64,000 bases of DNA. It comes from Paracoccus halophilus. Lineage in GTDB: Bacteria; Pseudomonadota; Alphaproteobacteria; Rhodobacterales; Rhodobacteraceae. Below, in pieces: positions 8,375 through 18,152 of the stretch. The notes below the pieces were generated by a model, which did not search any database, was not told where the DNA came from, and saw nothing but the letters and a program-made list of their open reading frames with translations. The DNA is taken from contig NZ_JRKN01000002.1 in assembly GCF_000763905.1 (NCBI RefSeq), positions 62,001-126,000 on the forward strand. Reading direction: 5' to 3'. The position numbers and the translations under genes were made by a program. Position 1 is the first letter of the stretch. The number at the start of each line of letters is the position of its first letter.

Positions 8375-9187
8375 TCAGGCTGGTTCGAACCGGATCGAAT
8401 GGCGGAGAAACTGCGTGGCCTTGCCCGAGACGCGCCCGGGCTCGCCAGTGGTCAGAAAGCGCGAGTCCCCACCCGCGCCCTGCATCTCGGGGTGGCGCTT
8501 CAGATAGTCGTCCAGGCTTTCGGCGACCAGCTGCGGCTGCGAATAGACCGCGACATCGGGGCCCAGAGCCTTCTGGAAGGCGGCCTGCACCAGCGGGTAA
8601 TGCGTGCAGCCCAGGATCGCGGCCTCGGGATGGGGCATCCGGCGCAGCAATGCCTCGACATGGGATGTCACCAGCGCCTCGGCCAGGATCTCGTCGCCCT
8701 GTTCGATCGCATCGACGACACCGCCGCAGGGCTGGGCCTCGACATCGACGCCGATGGCGCGGAACGCCAGTTCGCGCTGAAAGGCGCGGCTGGCGACGGT
8801 GGCCGGGGTGGCGAACAGCGCCACATGCTTGACCGCGACCTCGCGCGGCGGCGAATTGTCGCCCCAGCGGCGCTCGGTCAGGGCCTCGATCATCGGCACG
8901 AAGACCCCCAGCACGCGCTTGTCGGCGGGCAGCCAGGTTTCCTGCATCCGCCGCAGCGCCGCGGCCGAGGCCGTGTTGCAGGCAAGGATCACCAGATCGC
9001 AGCCCTCGGCCCAGAGCCGCTCGACGCCCGCGCAGGTCAGCTGAAAGATATCCTCGGCATCGCGCACGCCATAGGGCGTATGGGCATTGTCGCCCAGATA
9101 GACCAGCGGCAGATCGGGCATGCGGGCGGCAATGGCGGCCAGAACGGTCAGCCCGCCCAGACCCGAATCGAAAACGCCCACCGCCAT
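8375..9187 (-). CDS. murI: Glutamate racemase
   Basis: 270 residues. [10 protein letters not shown] at the N-terminus, ACNTASA with the first catalytic Cys and GCTHYPL with the second are the classic MurI motifs. It converts L- to D-glutamate for peptidoglycan in the cytoplasm. It begins the minus-strand run murI-ccmE-endolysin-holin-ccmF-ccmH. A small gap of 65 nt separates it from the end of the ior gene upstream. Length is normal. Confidence 0.96.
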   Translation of the reverse strand: MAVGVFDSGLGGLTVLAAIAARMPDLPLVYLGDNAHTPYGVRDAEDIFQLTCAGVERLWAEGCDLVILACNTASAAALRRMQETWLPADKRVLGVFVPMIEALTERRWGDNSPPREVAVKHVALFATPATVASRAFQRELAFRAIGVDVEAQPCGGVVDAIEQGDEILAEALVTSHVEALLRRMPHPEAAILGCTHYPLVQAAFQKALGPDVAVYSQPQLVAESLDDYLKRHPEMQGAGGDSRFLTTGEPGRVSGKATQFLRHSIRFEPA

Positions 9188-9252
9188 GACTAGCCTCCTG
9201 CTCGCGACCGGACTTATTTAGGGCGCGCGCCACGCAAATGCCATGACTTATG

Positions 9253-12200
9253 TCATTCGGCCGCCTGCGCCAGGGGCGTGCCCCCCTGCCGGATCGCATC
9301 CAGCAGCCAGAGCCGCCGCGCCGCCGCCTGTTTCGCGGACTCCTCCTTGACCGGGCCATAGCCGCGCACGCTCAGCGGCAATTCGGCCAGTTCGCGGATC
9401 AGCTCCAGCGTTTCCGGCCGCGCCTGCGGCCAAACGTCACGCATGTCGGATTCGTATTCGGCGATGGCGGCACGCTCGGCGCGGCGCTCGGGCAGCCAGC
9501 CGAACGGGTCCAGCGCAGTGCCGCGCAGCCCCTTCATCCGGGCCAGCAGCCGAAAGACGGGCAAAACCCAGGCGCCGAATTCGCGCTTGCGCGGACGCCC
9601 GTCGGGATCGCGCCCCGGCAGCACGGGCGGCGCCAGATGAAAGGACAGCCGGCCGCCCTCCTCGAATTCCTCAAGCACCTGCCGCGCCGAATCCAGATGC
9701 AGCCGCGCGACCTCGTATTCGTCCTTGTAGGCAAGCAGCTTGTAATAGCCTCTGGCGACACTTTCCCGCAATTCTTCGGGGGCTTGCGCAACGAAATCCC
9801 GAAAACGGCTGGCCAGCGCCGTATTCTGGTAATCGACCAGACGCGCCGCGCGGTAGGCGACCGGATCGACCGCCTCATCCTGTTGCGCCGGCCCCGCGAT
9901 GAGTTCCGCCGCCTTGTCCGGATGCAGGATGGCCCAGCGACCGATCTGGAAGGCGCGCTGGTTCTCGGCCACCTTGGCGCCGTTCAGCTCAATGGCCTTC
10001 AGGATCGCCTCTTCGCCCAGGGGCAGCAGGCCGCGCTGCCATGACGCGCCCAGCACCAGCATGTTGGAATAGATCGAATCGCCCAGCAGCCGCAGCGCCA
10101 GCGTCGAGGCGTCGAATAACGCCACCTTGTCGCCCAACCGCGCCTCGAGCGACAGGCGCAGCCGGTCCGAAGGCACCTGGAAATCGCGCTGCCGGGTGAA
10201 ATCGCCGGTGATGATCTCGTGATCGTTGACCACGGCGCCAGTGCGCCCATTGGTCATCAGCCCGATCGTCTTGGCGCCGCCGGTCACCACCAGATCGCCG
10301 CCGATGACGCAATCCGCCTCGCCCACGGCGACGCGAATGGCGCTGATATCGCCGGGCGCATTGGCCAGACGCAGATGGATATGGACCGCGCCGCCCTTTT
10401 GCGCGAGCCCGGCCATCTCCATCATGCCGGCGCCCTTGCCGTCGATATGCGCCGCCTGGGCCAGCACCGCGCCGATGGTGACGACGCCGGTGCCGCCGAC
10501 GCCGGTGACGACGATGTTATGCGTGCCCCGGATCGCGGGCAATGCCGGCGCGGGCATTTCGGGCAGGTCCAGCGCGGCGGCCCTGGGTCGGCGCAGCTTC
10601 GCGCCCCGGACCGAGACAAAGCTGGGGCAGAAGCCCTTGACGCAGGAATAATCCTTGTTGCAGCTGGACTGGTCGATGGCGCGCTTGCGGCCCAGTTCGG
10701 TATCCCTGGGCACGATCGAGACGCAGTTCGACTGTACGCCGCAATCGCCGCAGCCCTCGCAGATCTCGGGATTGATCCAGATGCGGCGGTCAGGGTCCGG
10801 GAACAGCCCGCGCTTGCGGCGGCGGCGCTTTTCCGCGGCGCAGGTCTGGATATAGAGGATGGCGCTGACGCCGCCGACCTCCTCCAGTTCCTTTTGCACG
10901 GCCAGCATCGACTCGCGCTCTTCGAAACGCATGTTGGGCGGGAATTCGCCGCGATCGACATCCTCTTTCTCGTCATAGACGACCACCACCGGGCTGACGC
11001 CCATGGCATGCAATTCGCGCGCGATCTGCGATGCGGTCAGCCCGCCCTCATTGGGCTGGCCGCCGGTCATGGCGACCGCGTCGTTGAACAGGATCTTGTA
11101 GGTGATGCTGGTGCCCGCAGCCAGCGCCGCGCGGATCGCCAGAGAGCCGGAATGATTATAGGTTCCGTCGCCAAGATTCTGGAAAACATGTTTTCTTTTG
11201 CTGAATGGCGCCTCACCGACCCAGTTCACGCCTTCGCCGCCCATATGGGTGAAGCCCTGGGTCTCGCGGCCCATCCACTGCACCATGTAATGGCAGCCGA
11301 TGCCGGCATAGGCGCGCGCGCCCTCCGGCAGACGGGTCGAGGTGTTATGCGGACAACCCGAACAAAACCAAGGTGTTCTGGTGACAATCTCGGGCGCATT
11401 GTCATTGCGACGCACTTCGGTCAGGCGCTGCAGCCCGGCCTTGATCGCCTCGGTCCCGCGCCCCTCCTCGATCAGGATCGCGCCCAGCTTTTGCGCGATC
11501 ATCACCGGATCCAGCGCGAAGCGGGTCGGAAACAGCTCCTCGCCGGTGCGGTCATGTTTCCAACCCAGCACGCGACGGCCGTGGCGATTGTCGAATATCG
11601 CCTCCTTGACCTGCACCTCGATCAGCTTGCGCTTTTCCTCGACGACGACCAGAATTTCAAGGTTTTCAGACCATTCCTGAAAGGATTTCATGTCCATCGG
11701 CCAGGTCTGCCCGACCTTGTAGGTGCTGATGCCCAGCCGCTCGGCCTCGGCCTCGTCGATGCCCAAAAGGCTCAGCGCATGGGTCAGGTCCAGCCAGTTC
11801 TTGCCGGCGGCGACAAAGCCGATCCGGGCGCCGGGCTTGCCCCAGACCATGCGGTCGATGCGATTGGCGCGGGCGAAGGCCTCGGCCGCGAAGCGCTTGT
11901 AGTCGATCATCCGCGCCTCTTGCGCGACCGGCGTGTCGCCGAGGCGGATGTTCAGCCCGCCCTCGGGCATGGCGAAATCGGGCGTGACGAAACGCAGCCG
12001 CTCGGGATCGCCATCGACGACGCTGGTCGCCTCGACCGTGTCCTTCATCGTCTTGAGCCCGGTCCAGACGCCCGCAAAGCGCGACAGGGCAAAGCCGTAA
12101 AGGCCGAAATCCAGGATCTCCTGCACGCCGGCGGGGGACAGGACGGGGATATAGGCATCCACCATCGCCCAGTCCGACTGATGCAGCACGGTCGAGGATT

Positions 12201-12651
12201 CGCCGGTATGATCGTCGCCCATCGCCATGACCACGCCGCCATGCCTGGACGAGCCGGCCATATTCGCGTGGCGCATCACGTCGCCCGAGCGGTCCACCCC
12301 CGGCCCCTTGCCATACCACAGCGCGAAGACACCGTCATATCTGCCCTCGCCCCGCAATTCCGCCTGCTGGCTGCCCCAGATCGAGGTCGCGGCCAGATCC
12401 TCGTTCAGGCCGGGCTGGAACAGGACACTGGCGGCCTTCAGTTCCTTGTCGGATTTCATCATCTGCAGATCGACCGCACCCAGCGGCGAGCCGCGATAAC
12501 CGGTGCAGAAACCGGCCGTGTTCAGCCCCGCCGCCCGGTCGCGCGCCGCCTGCATCAGCATCAGCCGCACCAGCGCCTGCGTGCCGTTCAGCAGCACATG
12601 CCTGCGCTTCAGGTCGAATCGGTCCGAAAGAGAAAACTCCTGCACGCTCAT
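9253..12651 (-). CDS. Indolepyruvate ferredoxin oxidoreductase, fused alpha-beta
   Basis: 1132 residues; the ATG at 12651 was chosen because GGGAGGG lies just upstream, and 48 further open codons upstream look non-coding. The N-terminal part resembles the IorA thiamine-diphosphate half (FCSGCPHNTS, GIGCHYM, then GGQPNEGG). A ferredoxin-like segment ICEGCGDCGVQSNC binds iron-sulfur, followed by a second Cys cluster (SCVKGFC). The C-terminal gamma-like part starts near TGVGGTGVVTIG. The enzyme oxidatively decarboxylates aryl-2-oxoacids from aromatic amino acids to acyl-CoA with ferredoxin as acceptor. The single-chain fusion is usual in alphaproteobacteria. It is divergent from a LysR regulator. 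Confidence 0.93.
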   Translation of the reverse strand: MSVQEFSLSDRFDLKRRHVLLNGTQALVRLMLMQAARDRAAGLNTAGFCTGYRGSPLGAVDLQMMKSDKELKAASVLFQPGLNEDLAATSIWGSQQAELRGEGRYDGVFALWYGKGPGVDRSGDVMRHANMAGSSRHGGVVMAMGDDHTGESSTVLHQSDWAMVDAYIPVLSPAGVQEILDFGLYGFALSRFAGVWTGLKTMKDTVEATSVVDGDPERLRFVTPDFAMPEGGLNIRLGDTPVAQEARMIDYKRFAAEAFARANRIDRMVWGKPGARIGFVAAGKNWLDLTHALSLLGIDEAEAERLGISTYKVGQTWPMDMKSFQEWSENLEILVVVEEKRKLIEVQVKEAIFDNRHGRRVLGWKHDRTGEELFPTRFALDPVMIAQKLGAILIEEGRGTEAIKAGLQRLTEVRRNDNAPEIVTRTPWFCSGCPHNTSTRLPEGARAYAGIGCHYMVQWMGRETQGFTHMGGEGVNWVGEAPFSKRKHVFQNLGDGTYNHSGSLAIRAALAAGTSITYKILFNDAVAMTGGQPNEGGLTASQIARELHAMGVSPVVVVYDEKEDVDRGEFPPNMRFEERESMLAVQKELEEVGGVSAILYIQTCAAEKRRRRKRGLFPDPDRRIWINPEICEGCGDCGVQSNCVSIVPRDTELGRKRAIDQSSCNKDYSCVKGFCPSFVSVRGAKLRRPRAAALDLPEMPAPALPAIRGTHNIVVTGVGGTGVVTIGAVLAQAAHIDGKGAGMMEMAGLAQKGGAVHIHLRLANAPGDISAIRVAVGEADCVIGGDLVVTGGAKTIGLMTNGRTGAVVNDHEIITGDFTRQRDFQVPSDRLRLSLEARLGDKVALFDASTLALRLLGDSIYSNMLVLGASWQRGLLPLGEEAILKAIELNGAKVAENQRAFQIGRWAILHPDKAAELIAGPAQQDEAVDPVAYRAARLVDYQNTALASRFRDFVAQAPEELRESVARGYYKLLAYKDEYEVARLHLDSARQVLEEFEEGGRLSFHLAPPVLPGRDPDGRPRKREFGAWVLPVFRLLARMKGLRGTALDPFGWLPERRAERAAIAEYESDMRDVWPQARPETLELIRELAELPLSVRGYGPVKEESAKQAAARRLWLLDAIRQGGTPLAQAAE

Positions 12652-12690
12652 CTGGCCCTCCCAAGCTCGACGGCTGACATCTCCATCATA

Positions 12691-12707
12691 GGTCAGTAAA
12701 ACTGACC
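12691..12707. promoter_or_regulatory. Palindromic operator between ior and lysR
   Basis: GGTCAGT-AAA-ACTGACC is a perfect 7+7 inverted repeat in the 156-base divergent region. Its core TCAGTAAAACTGA also fits the T-N11-A pattern of LysR-type regulators. It lies 40 nt upstream of the ior start, so binding could repress or activate ior and autoregulate the regulator gene. Confidence 0.55.
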
Positions 12708-12807
12708 GATAAAGCGTTTTATACGTTTTTTTACCGATTTGTTTGCTGCAGCCAGCATGGTAAGGGTTGCACGAATTGCATGGCAGATGCCGCAAGAAAG
12801 CAATGAT

Positions 12808-13725
12808 ATGGATTGGGACAAGCTAAGAATATTTCACGCGGTCGCGGATGCGGGCAGTCTGACCCATGCCGGCGATGTGCTTCACCTGTCGCAATCGGCC
12901 GTCAGCCGCCAGATCAGGGCGCTGGAGGATTCGCTGAACACGACCCTGTTCCACCGCCACGCGCGGGGGCTGATTCTGACCGAACAGGGGGAGCTGCTGT
13001 TCGATGCGACATCCGCGATGGCACGCAAGCTGGACACCACCGCCGCGCGCATCCGCGACAGCGAGGAAGGCGTTTTCGGCGAATTGAAGGTGACCACCGC
13101 CACCGGCTTCGGCTCGATGTGGCTGGTGCCGCGGCTGGCCAAGCTTTACGAACTCTATCCCGATCTCAAGATCAACCTGATCCTGGAAGAGCGCGTTCTG
13201 GACCTGCCGATGCGCGAAGCCGATGTGGCGATCCGCATGAAAGAGCCAAGCCAGCAGGACCTGATCCGCCGCCGGCTGCTGAACATCCGCATGCGACTTT
13301 ATGCGACGCCGCAATATCTCGAGGCAGCCGGCACACCGCAAACGATCCAGGACATGGCCGCGCATCGGCTGATCTGCCAGAGCCCCGAGACGCCGCAGGT
13401 CAGTTCGGGCGCCGTTCTGGCGCAGATGCTGCTGTCGCACAACATGACCTCGACGCTGATGGTCAACAATTATTTCGGCGTGCTGCAGGCGGTCCTAAAC
13501 CATGTCGGCATCGGCCTTCTGCCCGATTACCTGATCTCGGATTTTCCGAACATGGTCCGGGTGTTGCCCGATATCCAATCGGGCGAGGTGCCGGTCTTCC
13601 TGGCTTTCCCCGAGGAATTGCGCGCCTCGCGCCGGGTCACCGCCTTTCGCGATTTCGTGCTGGAAGAGATCCAGTCGATCCGCAAGCAGCAGGCCGAGGA
13701 CGAGGCCATGGCCGACGCGAAATAG
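12808..13725 (+). CDS. LysR-family regulator, LsrB/VtlR-like
   Basis: 305 residues. The start MDWDKLRIFHAVADAGS at 12808 matches the normal LysR N-terminus; an upstream in-frame extension of 23 codons is unlikely. The helix-turn-helix covers about residues 5-60 (THAGDVLHLSQSAVSRQIRALE), followed by HRHARGLILTEQGE and a periplasmic-binding-like effector domain. The N-terminal sequence closely resembles the LsrB/VtlR group of alphaproteobacteria, which control surface, redox and sRNA genes. It is divergent from ior and is followed by a candidate sRNA gene, a context reminiscent of VtlR-type loci. The target set is unknown. Confidence 0.85.
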   Translation: MDWDKLRIFHAVADAGSLTHAGDVLHLSQSAVSRQIRALEDSLNTTLFHRHARGLILTEQGELLFDATSAMARKLDTTAARIRDSEEGVFGELKVTTATGFGSMWLVPRLAKLYELYPDLKINLILEERVLDLPMREADVAIRMKEPSQQDLIRRRLLNIRMRLYATPQYLEAAGTPQTIQDMAAHRLICQSPETPQVSSGAVLAQMLLSHNMTSTLMVNNYFGVLQAVLNHVGIGLLPDYLISDFPNMVRVLPDIQSGEVPVFLAFPEELRASRRVTAFRDFVLEEIQSIRKQQAEDEAMADAK

Positions 13726-13804
13726 GCGCTGCCGGACCGGCGCCGCCGGGGGCTGTCATGCTTGCAGCGCATATCCGCCATGACGCTGAAAACCCAGATC
13801 AACC

Positions 13805-13833
13805 TTGATCCGTTCGTCAAGCGCACATATCTG
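13805..13833 (+). promoter_or_regulatory. Possible promoter of candidate sRNA 1
   Basis: TTGATC (13805-13810) and TATCTG (13828-13833) are separated by 17 bases, an acceptable sigma-70-type pair. A start point near 13840 would give an RNA of roughly 80 nt ending at the terminator at 13895-13922. The -10 element is imperfect. Confidence 0.4.
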
Positions 13834-13839
13834 AGGCAG

Positions 13840-13922
13840 CGAAGGGGATGATTTGAGGAAACTCTCATCAACTTCAACCTCCCTGTTGGACTTGAGCCGG
13901 GCCTCGTGCCCGGCTTTTTTTT
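13840..13922 (+). ncRNA. Candidate trans-acting sRNA, copy 1 (suhB/alpha-r8-like)
   Basis: A short intergenic unit with a small GNRA-type hairpin (GAG-GAAA-CTC), an unpaired pyrimidine-rich stretch containing CCTCCCTGTTGGACT (13878-13892) and a strong intrinsic terminator. The same 15-nt core with the same downstream arrangement recurs at 21582-21596, while flanking and terminator sequences differ, which argues for a conserved RNA. A single-stranded CCUCC-type loop before the terminator resembles the suhB/alpha-r8 (MmgR) family, thought to pair with ribosome binding sites. The 5' end is inferred from the possible promoter. Confidence 0.6.
13895..13922 (+). terminator. Intrinsic terminator of candidate sRNA 1
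   Basis: AGCCGGGC pairs with GCCCGGCT around a 5-base loop (13903-13907) and is followed by a run of eight T (13915-13922). Classical Rho-independent form. Confidence 0.85.
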
Positions 13923-14033
13923 GCCCGCTCCGGCAGCTTTCGCCCGGGGTTTCCGGGCTCAGAGCGCACGCCCCCTTTCCTAACCCGCAAGTGCCGCTTA
14001 AAAGGCCGGAAAACCGGGGGAAAGGCCGTCCGC

Positions 14034-16199
14034 ATGAACGAACCGCAGATCACCAGCGACCTGATTGCCGCGCATGGCCTGAAGCCCGACGAATATCAGC
14101 GCATCCTCGACATCATCGGGCGCGAGCCGAGCTTTACCGAGCTGGGTATCTTCTCGGCCATGTGGAACGAGCATTGCTCCTACAAGTCGTCCAAGAAATG
14201 GCTGCGCACCCTGCCCACCACCGGCCCGCAGGTGATCTGCGGCCCCGGCGAGAATGCCGGCGTCGTGGATATCGGCGACGGGCAGGCGGTGGTCTTCAAG
14301 ATGGAAAGCCACAACCATCCCAGCTATATCGAGCCGCATCAGGGCGCCGCGACCGGCGTCGGCGGCATCCTGCGCGATGTCTTCACCATGGGCGCGCGGC
14401 CCATCGCCGCCATGGACGCGCTGTCCTTTGGCCGGCCCGAGCATCCCAAGACCACGCATCTGGTCAAGGGCGTGGTCGAGGGGATCGGTGCCTATGGCAA
14501 CGCCTTCGGCGTGCCGAATGTCGGCGGAGAGGTCCGCTTTCATCGCAGCTATGACGGCAACTGCCTGGTCAACGCCTTTGCCGCCGGCCTCGCCGATGCG
14601 GACCGGATTTTTTATTCGGCCGCCTCGGGCGTCGGCATGCCGGTCGTCTATCTGGGCGCCAAGACCGGCCGCGACGGCGTCGGCGGCGCCACCATGGCCA
14701 GCGCCGAATTCGACGACACGATCGAGGAAAAACGCCCCACCGTTCAGGTCGGCGACCCGTTCACCGAGAAATGCCTGCTGGAAGCCTGCCTTGAGCTGAT
14801 GCAGACCGACAGCGTGATTTCCATTCAGGACATGGGCGCGGCGGGGCTGACCTGCTCGGCCGTGGAAATGGGCGACAAGGGGGGCCTGGGCATCCGTCTG
14901 GTGCTGGACGCCGTGCCGCAGCGCGAAACCGGCATGACCGCCTATGAGATGATGCTGTCGGAATCCCAGGAACGCATGCTCATGGTGCTCAAGCCCGAAA
15001 AAGAGGCCGAGGCCCGCGCCATCTTTGAAAAATGGGATCTGGATTTCGCCATCGTCGGCGAGACCATCGCCGAGGACCGCTTCCTGATCCTGCATGGCAA
15101 TGAGGTCAAGGCCGATCTGCCGCTGTCCAAACTGTCCTCAAGCGCGCCGGAATATGACCGGCCATGGGTCGAGACGCCGCCTGCCGCCGCCATGCCCGCC
15201 CTGCCCGCGATCACCCCGATCGCGGCGCTGAAAGCGCTGATCGGCTCGGCCAATTACGCATATAAAAGCTGGGTCTGGGAACAATATGACACCCAGGTCG
15301 GCGCCGATACGGTCCGCCGCCCCGGGCTGGGCGCCGGCGTGGTGCGCGTGCACGGCACGGACAAGGCGCTGGCCTTCACCAGCGACGTGACGCCCCGCTA
15401 TGTCCGCGCCAACCCGTTCGAGGGCGGCAAGCAGGCCGTGGCCGAGGCCTATCGCAACCTGACCGCCTGCGGCGCGCAGCCGCTTGCCACCACCGACAAC
15501 CTGAATTTCGGCAATCCCGAAAAGCCCGAAATCATGGGTCAGTTCGTCGGCGCGATCAAGGGCATCGGCGAGGCCTGCGCGGCGCTGGATTTCCCCATCG
15601 TCTCGGGCAATGTCTCGCTTTACAATGAAACCGACGGCAAGGGCATCCTGCCCACCCCGACCATCGGCGGTGTTGGCCTGATCGCGCATCTGGACGAGTT
15701 GATCGCCGGCCTGCCCGCGGATGGCGATATCGCGCTGGTGATCGGCGAGACCGCCGGCCATCTGGGCCAGTCCGCTCTGGCCGCCGAGGCCTTTGGCATC
15801 GAGGCCGGCGACGCCCCCCATGTCGATCTGGCGGCCGAGCGGCGCAATGGCGAGTTCCTGCGCGCCAATCGCAAGCTGCTGACCGCCGCGACCGATCTTT
15901 CCGATGGCGGGCTGGCGCTGGCGGCCTTCGAGATGGCCGAGGCGGCGGGTCTGGGCGTGATCCTGGACAGCAACGATATCGGCCAGCTTTTCGGCGAGGA
16001 TCAGGCACGCTATCTGGTCGCCTGCGCGCCGGACTCGGCCCGGACGCTGCGCGACGCGGCCCAAGCGGCCGGCGTTCCGGTCATGCAGGTCGGCCGCTTC
16101 GGCGGCGACAGGGTGACGCTGGGCGGCGATGACTCAGCGCTGGCGGAATTGTCGCAACTCTATCGCGGCAGCTTTGCCGAAAAGCTGAACCTGCACTGA
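14034..16199 (+). CDS. purL: Phosphoribosylformylglycinamidine synthase subunit PurL
   Basis: 721 residues, the length of the small PurL used with separate PurQ and Pur[14 protein letters not shown] near residue 43-55 and [11 protein letters not shown] are typical. GIPSIGGNVS-like and glycine-rich ATP-binding segments follow in the two AIR-synthase-like halves. It catalyses the fourth step of purine synthesis in the cytoplasm, amidating FGAR with glutamine-derived ammonia. purQ and purS are not adjacent here. It is preceded by a candidate sRNA and followed by a tRNA gene on the other strand. Confidence 0.97.
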   Translation: MNEPQITSDLIAAHGLKPDEYQRILDIIGREPSFTELGIFSAMWNEHCSYKSSKKWLRTLPTTGPQVICGPGENAGVVDIGDGQAVVFKMESHNHPSYIEPHQGAATGVGGILRDVFTMGARPIAAMDALSFGRPEHPKTTHLVKGVVEGIGAYGNAFGVPNVGGEVRFHRSYDGNCLVNAFAAGLADADRIFYSAASGVGMPVVYLGAKTGRDGVGGATMASAEFDDTIEEKRPTVQVGDPFTEKCLLEACLELMQTDSVISIQDMGAAGLTCSAVEMGDKGGLGIRLVLDAVPQRETGMTAYEMMLSESQERMLMVLKPEKEAEARAIFEKWDLDFAIVGETIAEDRFLILHGNEVKADLPLSKLSSSAPEYDRPWVETPPAAAMPALPAITPIAALKALIGSANYAYKSWVWEQYDTQVGADTVRRPGLGAGVVRVHGTDKALAFTSDVTPRYVRANPFEGGKQAVAEAYRNLTACGAQPLATTDNLNFGNPEKPEIMGQFVGAIKGIGEACAALDFPIVSGNVSLYNETDGKGILPTPTIGGVGLIAHLDELIAGLPADGDIALVIGETAGHLGQSALAAEAFGIEAGDAPHVDLAAERRNGEFLRANRKLLTAATDLSDGGLALAAFEMAEAAGLGVILDSNDIGQLFGEDQARYLVACAPDSARTLRDAAQAAGVPVMQVGRFGGDRVTLGGDDSALAELSQLYRGSFAEKLNLH

Positions 16200-16211
16200 C
16201 GCCTGCCGGCC

Positions 16212-16232
16212 GGCGCCCCGCACCGGGGCGCC
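16212..16232. terminator. Hairpin after purL
   Basis: GGCGCCCCG-CAC-CGGGGCGCC is a perfect 9-bp stem just after the purL stop and before the convergent tRNA-Leu gene. There is no T-run, so termination may be inefficient or factor-dependent. Confidence 0.45.
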
Positions 16233-16271
16233 CGATCCATCGCAGAAGGCGGCAATTTCAAGGATTTGCGG

Positions 16272-16355
16272 TGGTACCCGAGGCCGGACTCGAACCGGCA
16301 TGCCTTGCGGCGGCGGATTTTGAATCCGCTGCGTCTACCATTCCGCCACTCGGGC
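16272..16355 (-). tRNA. tRNA-Leu (anticodon CAA)
   Basis: Read on the minus strand, the acceptor stem GCCCGAG pairs with CTCGGGT. The anticodon stem GCGGA/TCCGC encloses TTCAAAA, giving anticodon CAA. A long variable arm (class II tRNA) and the T-arm GGTTCGAGTCC follow. CCA is encoded at the 3' end (16272-16274). Length of 84 nt fits leucine. It would read UUG codons. It lies between purL and lipA, convergent with purL. Confidence 0.95.
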
Positions 16356-16435
16356 ACATGCCGCCGGGATAACGGGGATTGCGGGCGGCGGCAAGTGCCC
16401 TTGCAATGCCCCGGGATCGCTTTTTCGCCCAGCCT

Positions 16436-17383
16436 TCAGGCGCGGCCCAGCCTGGCCAGCCGGGCATCGCGCAGCCGGGCGAAATCGTCGCCCGCATGAT
16501 AGGATGAGCGCGTCAGCGGCGTCGCCGAAACCATCAGGAAGCCCTTGCCGAAGGCGGCCTTTTCATAGCCCTTGAACTCCTCGGGCGTGACGAAACGGTC
16601 CACGCGGTGATGCTTGGGCGTCGGTTGCAGATACTGGCCGATGGTCATGAAATCGATATCGGCCGCGCGCATGTCGTCCATCACCTGCAGCACGCTTTGC
16701 CGGTCCTCGCCCAGCCCGACCATGATGCCGGATTTGGTGAACATGCCGGGGTCCAGTTCCTTGACCTTCTGCAGCAGCCGCAGCGAATGGAAATAGCGCG
16801 CGCCGGGACGGACCGAGGGGTAAAGCGCCGGCACCGTCTCAAGGTTGTGGTTGAACACGTCGGGCCGCGCCTCGACCACGGTTTCCAGCGCGCCGGGCTT
16901 GGATTTCAGGAAATCCGGGGTCAGCACCTCGATGGTCGAGCCGGGCGCGCGGTGGCGGATCGCGCGGATCGTCTGGGCAAAGTGATCCGCCCCGCCATCG
17001 TCCAGATCGTCGCGATCGACCGAGGTGATGACGACATGTTTCAGCCCCAGCTTCTGCACCGCATGCGCGACGCGGCCCGGCTCGAACACATCCAGCCGGT
17101 CGGGGCGCCCGGTGGCCACGTTGCAGAAGGTGCAGCCACGGGTGCAGATCTCGCCCATGATCATCATGGTGGCGTGGCCCTGGCTCCAGCATTCGCCGAC
17201 ATTGGGGCAGCCCGCCTCTTCGCAGACGGTGGACAGGCGGTTCTCGCGCATGATGTCGCGCGTCTTCTTGTAGCCCTCCGAGGTCGGCGCCTTGACGCGG
17301 ATCCAGCCGGGTTTCTTCGGCTGCGCCTGATCGGCACGATGGGCTTTCTCGGGGTGGCGCAGAACCGGGGGCTTATCCGCCAT
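16436..17383 (-). CDS. lipA: Lipoyl synthase
   Basis: 315 residues. The auxiliary cluster motif [12 protein letters not shown] and the radical-SAM motif [10 protein letters not shown] are both visible. [12 protein letters not shown] near the C-terminus carries the conserved RSSYHA serine that ligates the auxiliary cluster. It inserts sulfur at C6 and C8 of protein-bound octanoyl groups, making lipoate for pyruvate and 2-oxoglutarate dehydrogenases. lipB is not adjacent. It is expressed alone, divergent from the peroxiredoxin gene. Confidence 0.97.
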   Translation of the reverse strand: MADKPPVLRHPEKAHRADQAQPKKPGWIRVKAPTSEGYKKTRDIMRENRLSTVCEEAGCPNVGECWSQGHATMMIMGEICTRGCTFCNVATGRPDRLDVFEPGRVAHAVQKLGLKHVVITSVDRDDLDDGGADHFAQTIRAIRHRAPGSTIEVLTPDFLKSKPGALETVVEARPDVFNHNLETVPALYPSVRPGARYFHSLRLLQKVKELDPGMFTKSGIMVGLGEDRQSVLQVMDDMRAADIDFMTIGQYLQPTPKHHRVDRFVTPEEFKGYEKAAFGKGFLMVSATPLTRSSYHAGDDFARLRDARLARLGRA

Positions 17384-17506
17384 GACGGCATCCTTTGCTG
17401 ATATCAGCCGAACTTAAGGGCTTTTGGGGGCTTGATCAACGCCATTGGTCAGGGCATCTACATGGGGCCGATGCCGCAACGCAGCATCGACAAATGGGAG
17501 GAGCCG

Positions 17507-18076
17507 ATGTCAGATGAGGACGAAAAGATGAAACAAGGCGACCTGCTTCCCGAAGTGACCTTCCAGACCCGCGTGCGCGACGAATCGCTGGGCGGCTCCA
17601 ACCCCTATCGCTGGCAGCCGGTCACGACTGCGGATTATTTCAAGGGCAAGCGCGTGGTGCTGTTCTCGCTGCCGGGCGCATTCACCCCGACCTGCTCGAC
17701 CTATCAGCTGCCCGGCTTTGAAAAGGCGGCGGCCGAGATGGCCGATCTGGGGATCGATGCCATCTATTGCATGTCGGTCAATGACAGCTTCGTCATGAAC
17801 CAATGGGCCAGGTCGCAGAACCTGAACAATGTCAAGGTGATCCCCGACGGTTCGGGCGAATTCACCGACCGCGTCGGCATGCTGGTGCGCAAGGACAATC
17901 TGGGCTTCGGCGCGCGCAGCTGGCGCTATGCCGCGATCATCAACGATGGCCGGGTCGAGGCTTGGTTCGAGGAACCCGGCCGCGTCGACAACTGCCCCGA
18001 GGATCCCTATGGCGCAAGCTCGCCGGAATCGGTGCTGGAATGGCTGCGCGCCAATCCGTCCAGGGCCGCGGCCTGA
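17507..18076 (+). CDS. Peroxiredoxin, Prx5-type
   Basis: 189 residues from the ATG at 17507, which has GGAGGA just upstream; longer in-frame starts lack such a site. The motif PGAFTPTCST holds the peroxidatic Cys of Prx5-type thioredoxin-fold enzymes. FSLPGAF, DGSGEFTDRVGML and FGARSWRYA are family segments. Further Cys residues (IYCMSVND and VDNCPED) could resolve the sulfenic acid, but no glutaredoxin domain is fused. It reduces hydrogen peroxide and organic peroxides in the cytoplasm. A strong terminator follows the gene. Confidence 0.9.
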   Translation: MSDEDEKMKQGDLLPEVTFQTRVRDESLGGSNPYRWQPVTTADYFKGKRVVLFSLPGAFTPTCSTYQLPGFEKAAAEMADLGIDAIYCMSVNDSFVMNQWARSQNLNNVKVIPDGSGEFTDRVGMLVRKDNLGFGARSWRYAAIINDGRVEAWFEEPGRVDNCPEDPYGASSPESVLEWLRANPSRAAA

Positions 18077-18098
18077 TCGCCGCATCCGGCGGAAACGC

Positions 18099-18125
18099 AA
18101 AGGGCGCCCTCGCGGCGCCCTTTTT
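18099..18125. terminator. Bidirectional terminator
   Basis: AAAGGGCGCC pairs with GGCGCCCTTT around CTCGC and ends in a T-run on the plus strand, with an A-run on the 5' side. It serves the peroxiredoxin gene and probably the convergent gafA-like gene. Confidence 0.8.
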
Positions 18126-18152
18126 CATCCCGACCCCGGCATTGTCGCGGCA

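Noticed and set aside
10219-12699. Long open frame antisense to the fused ior gene (about 826 codons)
   Set aside because: No recognisable motif; the opposite frame has full enzyme motifs.
12652-12795. N-terminal extension of the ior protein
   Set aside because: Runs through the regulatory palindrome and lacks family similarity; ATG at 12651 has a good ribosome site.
16272-16355. Integration site at tRNA-Leu
   Set aside because: No integrase gene or repeated tRNA 3' end seen nearby.
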